A stretch of DNA of 64,000 nucleotides from Diaprepes abbreviatus (Eukaryota; Arthropoda; Insecta; Coleoptera; Curculionidae), in contig JASJET010000131.1 of the NCBI GenBank assembly GCA_034092305.1, forward strand, positions 2,204,001-2,268,000, written 5' to 3'. Under the pieces are notes generated by a model, which had not been told where the DNA came from, searched no databases, and saw only the letters and a list, made by a program, of their open reading frames with translations. The position numbers and the translations under genes were made by a program. The stretch's first letter is position 1; every line of letters begins with the position of its first letter. Shown here piece by piece: positions 22,480-34,914 of the stretch.

Positions 22480-22800
22480 TTCACACTCTTCAGACCTCTT
22501 CGTCAAATATGTCATTTTCCTGCAAGTATCTTGACGCCATAGATTGTCGCCCATTCTCATTTCATGATCGTTTCGGTGTTCCCCTCTTTCCATGCTGCGG
22601 TGGATTTCACTAGAAAATTCGCCCTAACCATCTCTTCTGTCATTATCATGAGATGACCAAATCACTTGAGGGATTTTCTTTTTATCCTATTCATCATAGT
22701 TTCAGTAGATCCCATTCTAATTCTGATTTCCTAAATATGTATTCCATGCTTCGTATGAAGTAGTTCATTTGAGTTGCCAAAATGGTCTAAACTTCACAAT
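22480..22800 (-). mobile_element. Decayed LINE C-terminal tail
   Basis: In one minus-strand frame with stops I read IRIRMGSTETMMNRIKRKS, then K*FGHLMIMTEEMV (compare the common LINE tail KWYGHVxRMxxxR), and then HRSMERGE...DNLWRQDTCRK. This resembles the end of RTE/CR1-like LINE proteins such as the one at 32540-34723. It is heavily mutated. Confidence 0.45.
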
Positions 22801-24376
22801 ACTACCACCACAAGTAATTGTCCAAATCGTTTTTCAGTTTTAACGGAGATATGTTCATCTCTGGATCCGAAGCATAATTTCGTGGTCACTTACGCAATTG
22901 CTGGCTCCTGAATTTAAGGGACGGAACCGTGCTGCATCATGCTTCTAGGAAGGGCCGCTGGGTTGCTCATGGAAGGGAAATCACAGAGACTCTTACTTTT
23001 TTTTTGTATTAGGTTATTGAAAACTTTGTTCGCAGAAGGACGAATTAACATTTATTTTTAGATCATAAAACTTGGCTTAACCTTTTCGTTTATATTTAAT
23101 TTTGCTCTCATTTTTCTGATTCACATAATTTTCAGATGTTTTTGATTATCACTATTCCCATCTATTCCCATGGAAAAATTTATCTTACATGGAAAGATTC
23201 CCTCCTTCCGAAGGAGAGGCCGAGTTGTCAAGGTTTAAAGCTTACCGTTTTTCTTATGAAGAAAACTCTGATGCATTCTGGAGTATTTAAAAGCAGTACA
23301 TTTTTGATATAACGAGCAATCTCAATCGATTACTTTCTTGGAATTTTGGGTCTTCATGATTCCTTGCCTCATTATGTTCAGTTTAACTACCTTTCCCCTA
23401 CCTAGCAAACATATATTTACTAGAACAATCTCGGATTTAACAATTATGTCTTCTATTTTGCTAAAAATCGAAAATGTTCATTTGAAAATGATGCCGAGAT
23501 TTTCGGTCTTTGCTAGGCTAATCTGTAATTCGAATTTTTTTATGTTGGAGAGCCTTGTCAATATGATCTCAAGATCTGTTCTATAAGTACCTGGTAAATC
23601 TTTATTATTACTTTATTCCATGAACTGTTATTTCAGAAAGTCATTGTTTATTGTACGTCAATACAATTTCACAAAAAATTGAGAATTAAAAAATATTTAT
23701 TTTTTTACTAGCTTTATTGATTGTTTTAAAAAATTATCTTATATAGTTCATACTTCAATCTATTTATTATTTATTGTTGTCGTTCTGAAAGTCATCAAAC
23801 CCAATGACAAACAGTTGTTAAAGATTTCCTAGTTTTACGTTAAAACTACACAACATAGTCCAAAGCGTAACCAACAAAAAAACTTAAACAATAGGTTTAA
23901 ATCCCAGCTTGGTGAGATAACCTTTTAACAACACGCCAATTTTACCTCAGCTTGATATATTCAACAATCAAAAATTGCATCTCCCCAACATAAATCGTCA
24001 TTATCACTCCGAATCAAAAAGTCACAACAAATTCAGCGTTTGTTGCTTTTCTTGGCTGCTTTTTATGATAATTTCCCATGCAAATTCCCTTTATATTTAC
24101 GCGCGTTCCGTGACTTGAAATGCCATTAGGGCCAAACGCCTCGGCCTTGTTGCTATTGCTCTAAAAATCTAACTTATTCTGCCGACTTTCTTGTATAACC
24201 TTTAACTTTTCAGTGCCGGAATTATATTTTTTTTATACACAGCATTAATCAAATCAAAATATGTTCATTAATAAGAAAAATAGGAGAACATGAAAATATT
24301 AAAAAAAGTTATTTTTCCGCCAATAACTTCTGGAACGAAAATTTATCTTTTTCAATTATTTTCAAAAAGAATTGGA

Positions 24377-24379
<3 letters not shown>
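22801..24379. other. Mostly unrecognised; possible LINE thumb remnant 23330-23560
   Basis: On the minus strand near 23500-23560, LTRLSNIKKFELQISLAKTE weakly recalls the KTK motif region of LINE RTs. It would lie upstream of the tail at 22480-22800 in the same orientation. The similarity is too weak to call. The rest of the stretch shows no structure. Confidence 0.25.

Positions 24380-24453
<74 letters not shown>
24380..24453. repeat. (AT)n microsatellite
   Basis: About 36 AT units, one of the longest in the window. Confidence 0.98.
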
Positions 24454-24455
<2 letters not shown>

Positions 24456-24550
24456 TTTTGTTGGTTATTTTCTTGGGAATATGGTTCATTTTTATGATTG
24501 AAACTACATATATAAAGTAGTCATACTTATTGTATATATATTTTATATTT

Positions 24551-24585
24551 CAGGACGTTTCGATTCTTTCGAATCTTTTTCAACT
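24551..24585 (-). ncRNA. Degenerate hammerhead-like motif
   Basis: The minus strand reads TTGAAAAAG, a perfect 5-bp stem with loop (GATTC GAAA GAATC), then GAAACGTC. This is the PLE-type ribozyme layout with a mutated first box (TTGAAAA instead of CTGANGA). No PLE protein adjoins it. Confidence 0.4.
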
Positions 24586-24799
24586 GAAGGTTTCGGCGGA
24601 TTCTACAAAAATGCACATTTTTAATATTATTATATACGGAATTACGAGTTAAAAACTTACCATTAAGAACAGATATTTTTATTTTAAATAAAAATTAATT
24701 ACATCACAAACCAACTACAATCACACACTCTCTTGTATATTAACTTTTCAGTAGTATTTTTAACAGTCCAGCATACTATGTGTGTGATTATAATTGGTT

Positions 24800-27167
24800 T
24801 GGGGAATCCCATAACTGGAAAGCTCCAGGTCTCGACGGGATCCAGAACTACTGGCTCAAAAAGTTCTGGTGTATGCACTGTCAGCTGGCTAATCTTATTA
24901 ATGATGTTTTTCTTGACCCAGCCAAAATGCCATTGTTCTTGACCGAAGGTATTACGTACCTCTTACCAAAGGACCAACACAACACACATGACCCAGCTAA
25001 GTATAGGCCAATCACCTGCCTTCCCACACTGTATAAGGTGATCACCTCCTGCTTGACCCAACGCATCTATGCACATTGTGAACAAAATAACATCATTGCA
25101 ACTCAACAGAAAGGATGCACGAGAGGAGCAATGGGATGCAAGGAACAATTGACTGTTGACTCTATCATATGTAACCAAGCTGTACCAATGGAAGAAACCT
25201 CTTTGCTACCTACGTGGATTATACGAAGGCCTTCGATTCAGTAACACATGATGGGCTTAGACCTATATTGAGACTGTACAGGGTCGATAAAATTTTGCTT
25301 CCTTTTTAGAACGCATCATGTCAACCTGGAGAACTAGGATCCAATTGCAAGTGTCATCCAGCGACACCATCGAAACTAACACCATTCCGATACGAAGAAG
25401 AATATTTCAAGGCGATTCACTTATCCCATTGTGCTTCTGCCTTGCAATGAACCCATTATCACGCCGTCTGAACACCATCAGATACGGCTTCAGTATTAGA
25501 AATAACAACGAAGAGGTAGTAAGTGTGAATCATCTTATATACATGGATGATCTTAAACTGATGGCTGCTACCAGAATCCAGCTGGAAGAAATGCTTAAAA
25601 TTGTAGAGGAGTTCTCCGGGGATATCGGAATGCAATTTGGACTTGACAAGTGCCGTATTTTCAACATCGTTAAAGGGAAGATACAACCGGGGGCTTTTGA
25701 AATGCAGAACGGTGAAACTATAGCTGCAATGGAAGCAGACCAAATATACAAATATCTCAGTATGAAACAGGCTAAAAGAATTGACCATGGCACTATGAAA
25801 GCCGAATTGACAACCGAATTTATCAGGAGGGTAAGGCGGATATTACGAACTAACTTGAACAGTAGACATTTGTTTAAGGCTCTCAACACGTATGCTTGCT
25901 CTGCGCTAAGCTAGTGTTTTGAAATTGTAAAATGGAACAGGTCGAACATCCAAAACCTGCAAAGAAAAATAAGGACACTCCTAACAAAAGTACAAAAACA
26001 TCACCCTCGGAGTACTATTGAATGTACAATGCTTCCAAGACACCAAGGAAGAAGAGGATTGGTGGATATTGGTAAGCAGCTCGACCAACAAATAATAAAC
26101 TTACGTTCATATTTCCACAGATTAGCGGACTCTTCCACACTACATCAAGCAATATGCGAGGCAGGCGATTCAACGCTACTACAGTTGAGGGAACAAGATA
26201 TTACTTCTCACTACCAAACAGACCAAGAGAAGTTACAAACCTGGCTACAGAAACCACTTCGTGGACGGCATCCAAATGAGGTCAATCGGGACAATGTCGA
26301 CAACTCAGCGTCGAACTACTGGTTGATTTCAGTACAGATGTTTCCGGAAACTGACGGCTTCTTGTTAGCTATCCAAGACCAGGTTATTCCGACGAAGAAC
26401 TATCGGAGGTTCATTATTAGAGATCCCTCAATAGAAATTGACCAATGCAGATATGGCTGTCGAACAGCGGAGACAATTCAGCACATAACTGGAGGATGCC
26501 AAGCGATTGCCGCAACCGAATATAAGGAAAGACACGACTCAGCCGCTAAGATACTCCACCAAGAGTTAGCAGAAAAGTTACACCTATTACAGGTAGGAAA
26601 AGTGCCTTATTACAAGTACAATCCGGAGCCTATACTTGAGAACAACCAGTTCAAGTTATATTGGGACCGAACGGTTCTGACGGATCAGACAGTTGCCCAT
26701 AATAGACCAGACATTGTACTAATAGATACAATTTCTAGGCGAACTACACTAATCGAATTGCTGTACCTAACAATAACAACCTAGGGCCAAAGTACAACGA
26801 GAAGATCGCCAAATACAGAGATCTGGAGGTGCAAATCCGAAGACACTGGGCAATGAACAGCGTCCAGACGATTCCCATAATACTCTCAACAACTGGAGTG
26901 ATACCAAAGACCCTCCTGCAGAACATCAAGGGACTGGGCTTTAGTGAGCATCTGTATAAACCGACGCAGAAAGCAACTCTCCTAGCAACCGCGCGAACCG
27001 TCCGAAAGTTCGTGGGAAATACAGCAGACCACGTCACCTAGGACCCGATAACATGGAAAGGGTTCCCACAGAGCCTCATACTTTTGGTATCTTTGTGTAC
27101 CTGGTATGAGTCAATATTCCCTGGAGGGAGTGCGAAGCCATTTGGCTTGTAAATCTTATAATAATAA
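24800..27167 (+). mobile_element. LINE with restriction-like endonuclease (R4/NeSL-like), copy 1
   Basis: Non-LTR element truncated upstream of the RT fingers. The copy ends after a short 3'UTR containing CCTGGAGGGAGTGCGAAGCC (about 27119-27138), just before a second copy begins in the same orientation. Confidence 0.85.
24805..27041 (+). pseudogene. RT plus restriction-like endonuclease protein (R2/R4/NeSL type)
   Basis: The order is an RT finger block WKAPGLDGIQNYWLKKF, PAKYRPITCLPTLYKVI, QQKGCTRGAMGCKEQL, a broken palm motif near 25220-25250, FQGDSLIPLCFCLAMNPLSR (25408-25467) and the catalytic HLIYMDDLKLMA (about 25531-25566). It continues with FGLDKC, then a long C-terminal part (26029-26784). 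The C-terminal part has a zinc-knuckle-like CRYGC...H...C (about 26440-26500) and RPDIVLID...IEL (26704-26760), the PD-(D/E)xK signature of restriction-like endonucleases. The final block YNEKIAKYRDLEVQIRRHW lies in another frame to 27041. Stops after YACSALS (25914) and several frameshifts inactivate it. Elements of this type nick DNA with a restriction-like enzyme instead of an APE domain. Confidence 0.88.
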
Positions 27168-28205
27168 CAAAAAGTAAGGACATTCCTAACAAGAGCTCAA
27201 AAACATCACCCTCGGAGTGCTATTGAACGTACAATGCTTCCAAGACACCAAGGAGGAAGAGGATTGGTGGATATTAGTAAACAGTTCGACCAACAAATAA
27301 TAAACTTACGTTCATATTTTCACAGGTTAGCGACCTCTTCCACTCTACATCGAGCAATATGCGAGGCAAACGATTCAACGTCGCTACAGCTGAGGGAATA
27401 AGATATTGCTTCTCAGTTACAAGCCTGGCTACGGAAGTCACTTCATGATGAGGTCAACCAGGACAATGTCGACAACTCAGCGTCGACCTACTGGTTGATT
27501 TCAGGACAGATGTCCCCGGAAACGAAGTTAGCTATTCAAGACCAGGTTATTACGATGAAAAACTATCGGAAGTTTATCATCAGAGATCCCTCCATAGAAA
27601 ACGACCAATGTAGTTACGGCTGTCAAATATTAGAGATAATCCAGCACATAACTGGAAGATGTCAAGCGTTTGCCGCAAGGGAGTACTAGTAGAGACAACG
27701 AGTTCAAGTTATATTGGAATCGAATGGTTCTAACGGATCAGACAGTTGCCCATAATAGACCAGACATTATAACTAACAGATAAAATTTCTAGGCGAACTA
27801 CACTGATGGACATTGCTGTACCTAACAATGGCCACAATACAACGAGAAAATTGCCAAATACAGAGATCTGAAGGTGCAAATTCGAAGACAATGGGCAATG
27901 AACAGCGTCCAAATGATTTCCATAATTTCATCAACAACTGGAGTGATATCAAAGAACCTCCTGCAGAACATCACGGGACAGGGCCTTAGTGAGCATCTGT
28001 ATAAGCCGATTCAGAAAGCAGTTCTCCTTGCAACCGCACGGACCGTCCGAAAGTTTTGTAGGAAATACAGCAGACCACATCAATCAGCACCTATAACATG
28101 GACAGGGTTCCCACAGAGCTTCACACTTTTGATATCTTTGTATACCTGTTATGAATCAATATTTCCTGGAGGGAGTGCGAAGCCTTTTGGTTTGAAAACT
28201 GATAT
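27168..28205 (+). mobile_element. Same LINE family, copy 2, 5'-truncated, head-to-tail
   Basis: The copy starts at AAGTAAGGACATTCCTAACA, matching copy 1 from about 25968, and follows it to the 3'UTR (CCTGGAGGGAGTGCGAAGCC near 28159). It carries extra stops and several deletions. One removes about 120 bp after SYGC...GRCQAFAAREY (27689), leaving out the segment before the nuclease motif. It is more eroded than copy 1. Confidence 0.85.
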
Positions 28206-28224
28206 TAAAAGCATCACCAGCTGA

Positions 28225-29757
28225 AAATAATCTCACAGATGTAATAGTAAAACTGAAGTGTGAAAATAACAATTTCCACAGGCGTTGTTTACTATACTTC
28301 TATTAAGACTGCGGCATCATAATCACTACTAGCTTTTTACGACTTTTATTTTTAATGCTATATTTTTAAATAACCTATATAAAAATATCTGAAACAACTG
28401 AACTTAATAAATTTTAAAAATGAATTTTCCTATTTTAAATTTAAAATTAATATTTATAAAATATTTTGTAGTGCGCCACTGATCTAAGTGTTCCCTCGTT
28501 CCCATTTTATCATCATTGTTTACCCGCCACTTTCAATTATGGACTTTCAATGCAGAATGCACAACGCAAAATGTCGGCCCTATATGCTGCCCGGCTGGGG
28601 CAAACTCCAGGAATATTTCGTTTCTTCTTTTTTTTTCATTTGGCGATTTCTACAAACCTCGCTCGCCGCCGGTATATTGAATGACCGAGGTGTGAAAATA
28701 ATAAGAACAAACGATGCCATGTGTGAAGTGTTCTGGGCTGAAGGGGTGACGGGGAGCAGTAGGTTCTTTTCACTTCATTTCATGCCTGTTGTAACAGGAA
28801 TGGAATAAGGGGAAATTCATTTTACAAAAAAACTTTTTTTTAAGTAGAATCTGCCAATTAAGATATTACGTTTGACGGCAGAAATTCTTTGAGTGCACAG
28901 GTGTTGATGGTGAAAGTAAAAAGAAAGGGATCGATCACTGCCGAAAAAAAACATTGAAGTACCTTCAACCTCTGGTCCAATTTTAATGACAGTTCTAATA
29001 TATACGAAAAATATATCTATAAATGATTAATGGAAATGACCTCAACTGCAGTATTTCTTCATCCCATCACTTATTGGCTGATATGGTTATGATCCTTCTC
29101 TACCGTTTCAATGATTTGAAGAATTTATATTAAAAAATTGGCGCACAACTGCAGTGAAGTAAGATAACATTTGATATTATAAATATTTGTTTTATTTGGA
29201 AGAAAATAAGGCGAAATGAGGTGGTCACTCACAATTCTGATAATAGTTTTGACAGAAAACTGATTTGGAGATGATTCTCTTCTGAAACATGGAGATTATC
29301 TTCAATCCAATAGTGAAGATTGTGAGAATTAATGTGGGAGAAATTTATTTCGATCATTTCTTTGCTCTTGGGATATCCCCCCTCATAAAGAGGCTGGATC
29401 TGCCCCTGAACAAAGTATGGTTCTTCACTGACACTGGAACCGAAACGAATTTGTCGCCACTTTTATATCTGGGTTATTATTATTTTCCAGATGTAAATAG
29501 CAAATATTTTTGCCCAAGTAATTTTTTAATGTAAATATATTTGTTTTGTAAACAGCTAAGTTGTAGTTTTAAGTCACAAAGTGTCTGTAAATCGAATTTT
29601 AATAGTACCCTAACCGCTATGGGAAAGCTATATCGATGTTTGGTTTCTCCAAACATGATATTTTAAAAGCTGATGGTTGGAAAACATTCTTTGAGATAAT
29701 TCTTGTGCCGTTCTATATGTTTCCATTTGTTATCTGTATTTTCAGGAAAGTGATAGT
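28225..29757. other. Unrecognised; GC-richer part at 28480-28810
   Basis: The 106-codon frame at 28488-28808 shows no known motif, and no element ends other than the one at 29370-29408 were found. The 81-codon frame at 29289-29534 runs through that end and is not considered a gene. Confidence 0.35.
29370..29408 (-). repeat. Solitary terminus of the CAGGGGCGGATCCAG family
   Basis: The minus strand reads CAGGGGCAGATCCAGCCTC followed by TTTATGAGGGGGGATATC. It matches the termini of copies A and B, with one G-to-A change in the first 15 bp. No partner end was found upstream, so it is an isolated or deleted copy. Confidence 0.6.
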
Positions 29758-29765
29758 GTTACAGA
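29758..29765 (+). repeat. 8-bp target duplication (left) of copy B
   Basis: GTTACAGA, identical to 31686-31693. Confidence 0.9.
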
Positions 29766-31685
29766 CAGGGGCGAATCCAGCCTTTCTCTTTGGGGGGGGG
29801 GGAGATTACACAAAAGTACAATATGACAAGCGAAAGCAAGTTGTCGACGGAGAGGGGGGGGGGGGGAGACACCAGCAACATTCCCATTTCTAGTGTAAAA
29901 GGCAGAATTTGACGCTCTTGGAGAGCTGGGGGGCGATCACAAGAAAAAACAAGTTGCCGACAGGGGGGGGGAGGATGCGATCAACATACAGATTCCTAGT
30001 GTAAGAGGCAGAATCGGGTCTATTTTTCTGAATCTAAAGATTTTGGGGGGGGGGCTATCGCAAGAAAAACAAGCTGTCAACGGGAGAGGGAGTGCCAGCA
30101 GCATACACATTCCTAATATAAAAGGCAGAATCGGTTCCAGCAGCATAGCCATTTCTAGTATAAGATGCAGAATCGGGTCTATTTTCGTGAACTCAAAGCT
30201 CTTGGGAAGGGGAGGGGCGATCGCAAGCATACACACTCCTATACTCTATTCAAGAACTAGAGTGAGTAATAAAATTGTTACCCAAACCTCCAATGTACCT
30301 GCTCCAGTGCCGCAGATAACTGAGGACTGCCGTAAATCTAATTATATTTAATTATAAGTAAATATTATAAGCATTTATAAATTTACTGCAACAATAAAAT
30401 TTCTGATAGTTCAATTTAATTTCTACCAGTGAGCAAAGTACATCTTACAGTGTGTCCTGAGTGATTTATCTTGTTTGTGCTTGTTTTTATATATTATTTC
30501 AGCATAGTGAGGTACCCAAAAAATATGGGTTCCACATATATATTTATTCCAAAATTGTGAAACCAGGGCATTTTTTCCTCAACGAAAAACTTACGATGAA
30601 TGTTTATGATACCTTAAGATATTAATATCTAGATAATAATGTTAAAAGCTCTGTTGAGATGTGTTCCAACATGAATAAAATGACCGCAGAAAATTGGGAA
30701 AAATCCATATGATAAAGGAATTTAAAAAAATGTGGAAACTCGATCTCATGATTGTTGAGATAGAGGAACTAATTATAATTAATTTGAGCGACGATAGTTT
30801 CACTGATTTTGATTATGAATTAGATACCTAATGTTTACCAGCGTAAACACAATTTATTATTTAAATTTTCTGTAACATATAAAAATTAATTACATTTGAA
30901 TCCCTTTTTAGTGCTTAATTGTAATTCTGCAGATGGTTTAAGAAATAAATAAACTGAAACGTTAAATATCCAAAAAAGTTTTTAATTAATAATAAAATGA
31001 CCGATAACCTCAAAAAAATTTTAATATTATGTGGACGAATTTATTTTTTTATATATGTTTAACTTCTTGTATTTTTGACAATGGGGATTTTGTAAGTATT
31101 TAAATTATAAGTTAGAATTTTTTGACAGAAAAAGGCTACGATTTAGTCTGAATGTGCCTAAAACTCTTTCTATGCTAAAATTAAAAATTAAAAAAAATCA
31201 GTTGTGATTTGAGTTTTCTAATATATGTGAATTATTAAGAAATCATAAGAAATAAAATAATACTATAAAAACCTTTTATTTTACGTTTATTACCGAGATA
31301 ATATTCTATGCCATAAATACTTAGTGATAAAATAAACCGCCTTCCGACGCCTAGGACGAGGATTAAAATCCTTTTTAACACTTCACACATCCAAATACAT
31401 ATTGTTATCCAATCCAATTAGTCCATTATTATAGACCGGTATTTTTGAATATAAAATTCCTAACCCATTCCTATGAAAAATATATGTGTCTAACAGATTT
31501 TGCCAAAGACACCGGACTAAAGAACACAGGTAGTTTGCGAAGAAAAAAAAGATAAAAAATGATTTATTACTCTCTCTAGTTCTTGAATAAACTATAGTAT
31601 AAGAGGCAAAATCGAGTCTATTTTCTTGAACTAAAAGCTTTTGGGGGGGTGATCGCAACCACCGCCCCCCCTGGATCCGCACCTG
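29766..31685 (+). mobile_element. DNA transposon copy B, complete non-autonomous element
   Basis: The termini are CAGGGGCGAATCCAGCC and, reversed, CAGGTGCGGATCCAGG. The element is 1,920 bp and is flanked by a perfect 8-bp duplication. The left subterminal part (29790-30240) holds about four ~115-bp units rich in G tracts. The right end (31560-31680) holds one such unit inverted. The middle retains the start of the transposase leader and an acidic C-terminal tail (DDSFTDFDYELDT, near 30790-30831). The catalytic core has been deleted between CSNM and MTAENWEKS (near 30675). It therefore depends on a transposase encoded elsewhere. The 8-bp duplication and CAGGGGCG ends suggest a hAT-like target preference. 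Confidence 0.9.
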
Positions 31686-31693
31686 GTTACAGA
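31686..31693 (+). repeat. 8-bp target duplication (right) of copy B
   Basis: GTTACAGA, identical to 29758-29765. Confidence 0.9.
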
Positions 31694-31716
31694 GGATAGT
31701 TACTTTTACCAGATGG

Positions 31717-31718
<2 letters not shown>

Positions 31719-31796
<78 letters not shown>
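31719..31796. repeat. (AT)n microsatellite
   Basis: About 39 AT/TA units with a phase break near 31752. Confidence 0.97.
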
Positions 31797-31799
<3 letters not shown>

Positions 31800-32539
31800 T
31801 AGATTGAAATCTGAAACAGTTCCATTTATTTTTACAAATTTACCACAACATAAGCTTAAGAAAGTACCTCTTCTAAAAAAAGCCCAGATGAGGGAGAGGG
31901 CCAACATAGCTCGTAATGAACAATTAAACGAATTGTGGGAAAATGTGATATTTTTGGTAATTTAAGCAGACCCAATTCTTAATTTAATAATACAATTAAC
32001 ATTTCTGATTCTTGTAAATGCTATTGACTGGACTTTCCTTTGATTTGTCTTTCATTTTGTGTGTGGTATATAATATCAAAAGTGAATATTCCAACATATA
32101 TCAAAAAAAATTTAAATATTAAATAAAATTTCCTTCAACGTTCTATATTAGCTGGCAGCCAAAGTCGCTTTATTAAAAAAGCTTTTAAATTTAACAAAAA
32201 GAAATAAAGAAGAAACCTTTTCTATCACATTATAACTTTCCAAGTCTTTAACTTTAAATCCTTTGGACCGTCCTAGATAGATAAATATAATAGAGTTTCC
32301 TCAAGGATTTATATTTCTAAAAGAGAGTTGTATACCTACCCTACTTTTCGCGGAAATCACAAAGAATCTATATTTATTAGGTTTTCCTTCATCAAGAAGT
32401 AGGACGGAAAATTTTTCTTAAAAATACGCCCGTCCAAAAATAAACAATGCCATATCGAAATTATGACTTAAATAAAATTTTTATTATGAAATATTTAAAG
32501 TTTAAAACAGCTTTAGCTATTTTTGGTATTCCACACCAA
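31797..32539. other. AT-rich sequence, nothing recognised
   Basis: No coding frame or repeat was recognised upstream of the LINE. Confidence 0.4.
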
Positions 32540-34688
32540 AAAAACGAAATAAATTACATACTATCGAGTAGAAAAGAAATAATCCAAGACGTCAGTGTGC
32601 CAAATAAGTTTTCAGTAGGTAGTGACCATCGAGCTGTGAGAGGAAAAGTGGTAATAAATATTAAGAGGGAAAGAGCCAAACTAGTAACAGGAAAGAAGAT
32701 GGACAAGCCCAGAAAATCCCTTTAAATACACAGAACATGTTGAAAACGGACTCCAAACTTTGGAAACCATAGACTTGGAGGGAAACAAATAACCAAATAG
32801 TAAACATCCTAAAAAACGCCGTAGAAAAGTATTGTAATAAACAAAATAAAACATCTGACAAATTAAGTCAACATACAAAAGAGCTTATTGAAATACGAAG
32901 AAAAATGGAACAGAAGAACTCAGGAAAATATAGGCAAATTAGCAAAGAAATATCAAGGTTTATAAGAAGAGATATACGAAAATACAAATCGGACGTCATA
33001 TCCGATGTAATTGAGCAGAATAAAAGCTTAAAAGTACCTAGAAGAAACCTGGCAGAAGGAACAAAAGAAATTCATAAACTCCGCGATGCAGCAGGTACAA
33101 ATACAACAGATAGAGAAAAAATACTCCCAATAGTGGAAGATTCTACAGCGCATTATATAAAAAGTACACCATTGACAATGACCTAACAAACATCCCATAT
33201 ATCTGCAATCAAGGCTCAGAAGATACACCAAAAATTTGATCATCAGAAATTGAAGTGGCCTTACAAGAAATGAAAAACAACAGAGCCTCAGGAGAAGATG
33301 GCATTGTTATTGAAAGTATTAAAGCAGGAGGGGACAAATTAATAAGGGCTCTCAAAGTCCTATTTAAGAGATATTTAGAAACCGGACAAATCCCAACTTC
33401 ATGGAACAATGCCATAATGATAATGATGCATAAGAGAGGCGATCCCACCGACCTAAAAAAACTACCGTCCAATCAGTCTCTTCTCCCACATGTACAAACT
33501 ATTTATAAAAATAATAACAAGACGAGTCGCTCCCAAATTAGATTTCTACCAACCTAGAGAACAAGCAGGTTTCAGATCCGGTTATGGTACAAACGACCAT
33601 TTGCTAGTTATGAAAACGCTCATAGAAAAAACAGTAGAGTACAGCAAACCACTGGTCTTAATATTTGTGAACTACGCGAAAGCGTTAGATTCAGCGGACC
33701 AAAACAAAATATTTGCTGCACTAGCTGATTGTAGAGTCGACCACAGATATGCAGCTTTAATTAAGAACATATATAATAGCGCAACAGCAAGTGTGAAAGT
33801 CCATTCCAAAATAACATCTACATTTAGAATGGAACGTGGCATACGAAAAGGTGACAACATCTCACCAAAACTATTTACAATGCTGCTAGAATACATGTTT
33901 AAAAAAATAGGTTGGGGGAACATGAGAGTCAATATAGATGGTGAACGATTAAACCACCTACGCTTTGCTGACGATATCGTGTTAATTTCTGACAACCTTG
34001 AAGAAGCCCAAGAGTTACTAAGGACACTAAATGCAGCGTCAGATGTGGTAGGTCTAAAAATTAACCGTACAAAAACTCAATGTATGACAATTTAGTTCTA
34101 AGTAGCAACATATCCCTAAACGAATCTGAAATCGAGTATGTAACATCTTATAAATATTTAGGCCATGAACTGAGAATAAACCGAGATAACCAGACCTGCG
34201 AAATTCAAAGACGCAAACACTAGCATGGGCGGCGTTCAGCAAGCTGAGAAAGGACGTCTTTAAAAGCAATATACCGGTTTGCTTGAAAAGAAAGGTTTAT
34301 GAACAGTGTGTGCCCCTGTGCTCACGTACGGTGCAGAAACTTTAACACTCACTAAGAAAAGTTGCGAAAAAATTAGAGTGACTCAGCGAGCCATGGAGAG
34401 GTCGATGTTGGGAATAACACTGAGAGTTCCAAATGTAATTATTAGAACTAGAACAGGGATCAAGGATGCTATAGAAAGTATAACACATATGAAATAGAAC
34501 TGGGCCGGATATGTGGCGAGAATGGAAGACACTAGGTGGACTAAACGCATTATAGAGTGGCGTCCTAAGTTCCAGGCATTTAGCAGTAGAGGCAGACATC
34601 CAACACGATGGACTGATGATATCAAGAGCATGGAACATTGGAAACGATTGAGGGAGTCCTTTGTTCAGCAGTGGACGGTATAGGCTGT

Positions 34689-34723
<35 letters not shown>
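32540..34723 (+). mobile_element. RTE-like LINE, 5'-truncated, with (GAT)n tail
   Basis: The element starts in the end of the APE endonuclease: KNEINYILSSRKEIIQDVSV then KFSVGSDHRAVRGK, with the SDH motif (32545-32660). A charged linker follows (32905-33186). The RT begins at 33255 (MKNNRASGEDGIVIESIKAG) and, after a frameshift near 33480, continues in 33490-34095. That part has QAGFRSGYGTNDH, IFVNYAKALDS, ERGIRKGDNISPKLFTMLLE and the catalytic box LRFADDIVLIS (33958-33990). After another shift come CAPVLTYGAETLTLTKKS, RAMERSMLGITLR and RGRHPTRWTDDIK, and then GAT repeats. The aspartate in IFVNYAKALDS is replaced by N (usual FVDF), which alone would disable catalysis. Confidence 0.92.
34690..34723 (+). 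repeat. (GAT)n tail of the RTE-like LINE
   Basis: Eleven GAT units directly after the C-terminal coding region, typical of RTE-like elements that end in short simple repeats. Confidence 0.95.
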
Positions 34724-34914
34724 ACCAAAATTAGCAAAACGGAATACTTATGGAGTCAACTCGGTGTCCATCTGACGTATTCTTTTTTTCACGTACCGTT
34801 TGATTTAAAAAAAGTTAACGTCAAATGGAGAAAGAGAAAGACTGATAAGATATTTAGGAGATAATACTGTGGAGGGAGAAAATTAATAACTCATAAAGTC
34901 GCATCGGTAATGGA

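Noticed and set aside
23160..23560. LINE reverse transcriptase remnant
   Set aside because: Only one weak KTK-like block could be read; not enough to call.
24290..24520. 76-codon hydrophobic frame over (AT)n
   Set aside because: Artefact of the dinucleotide repeat, as also at 41867-42169 and 45416-45625.
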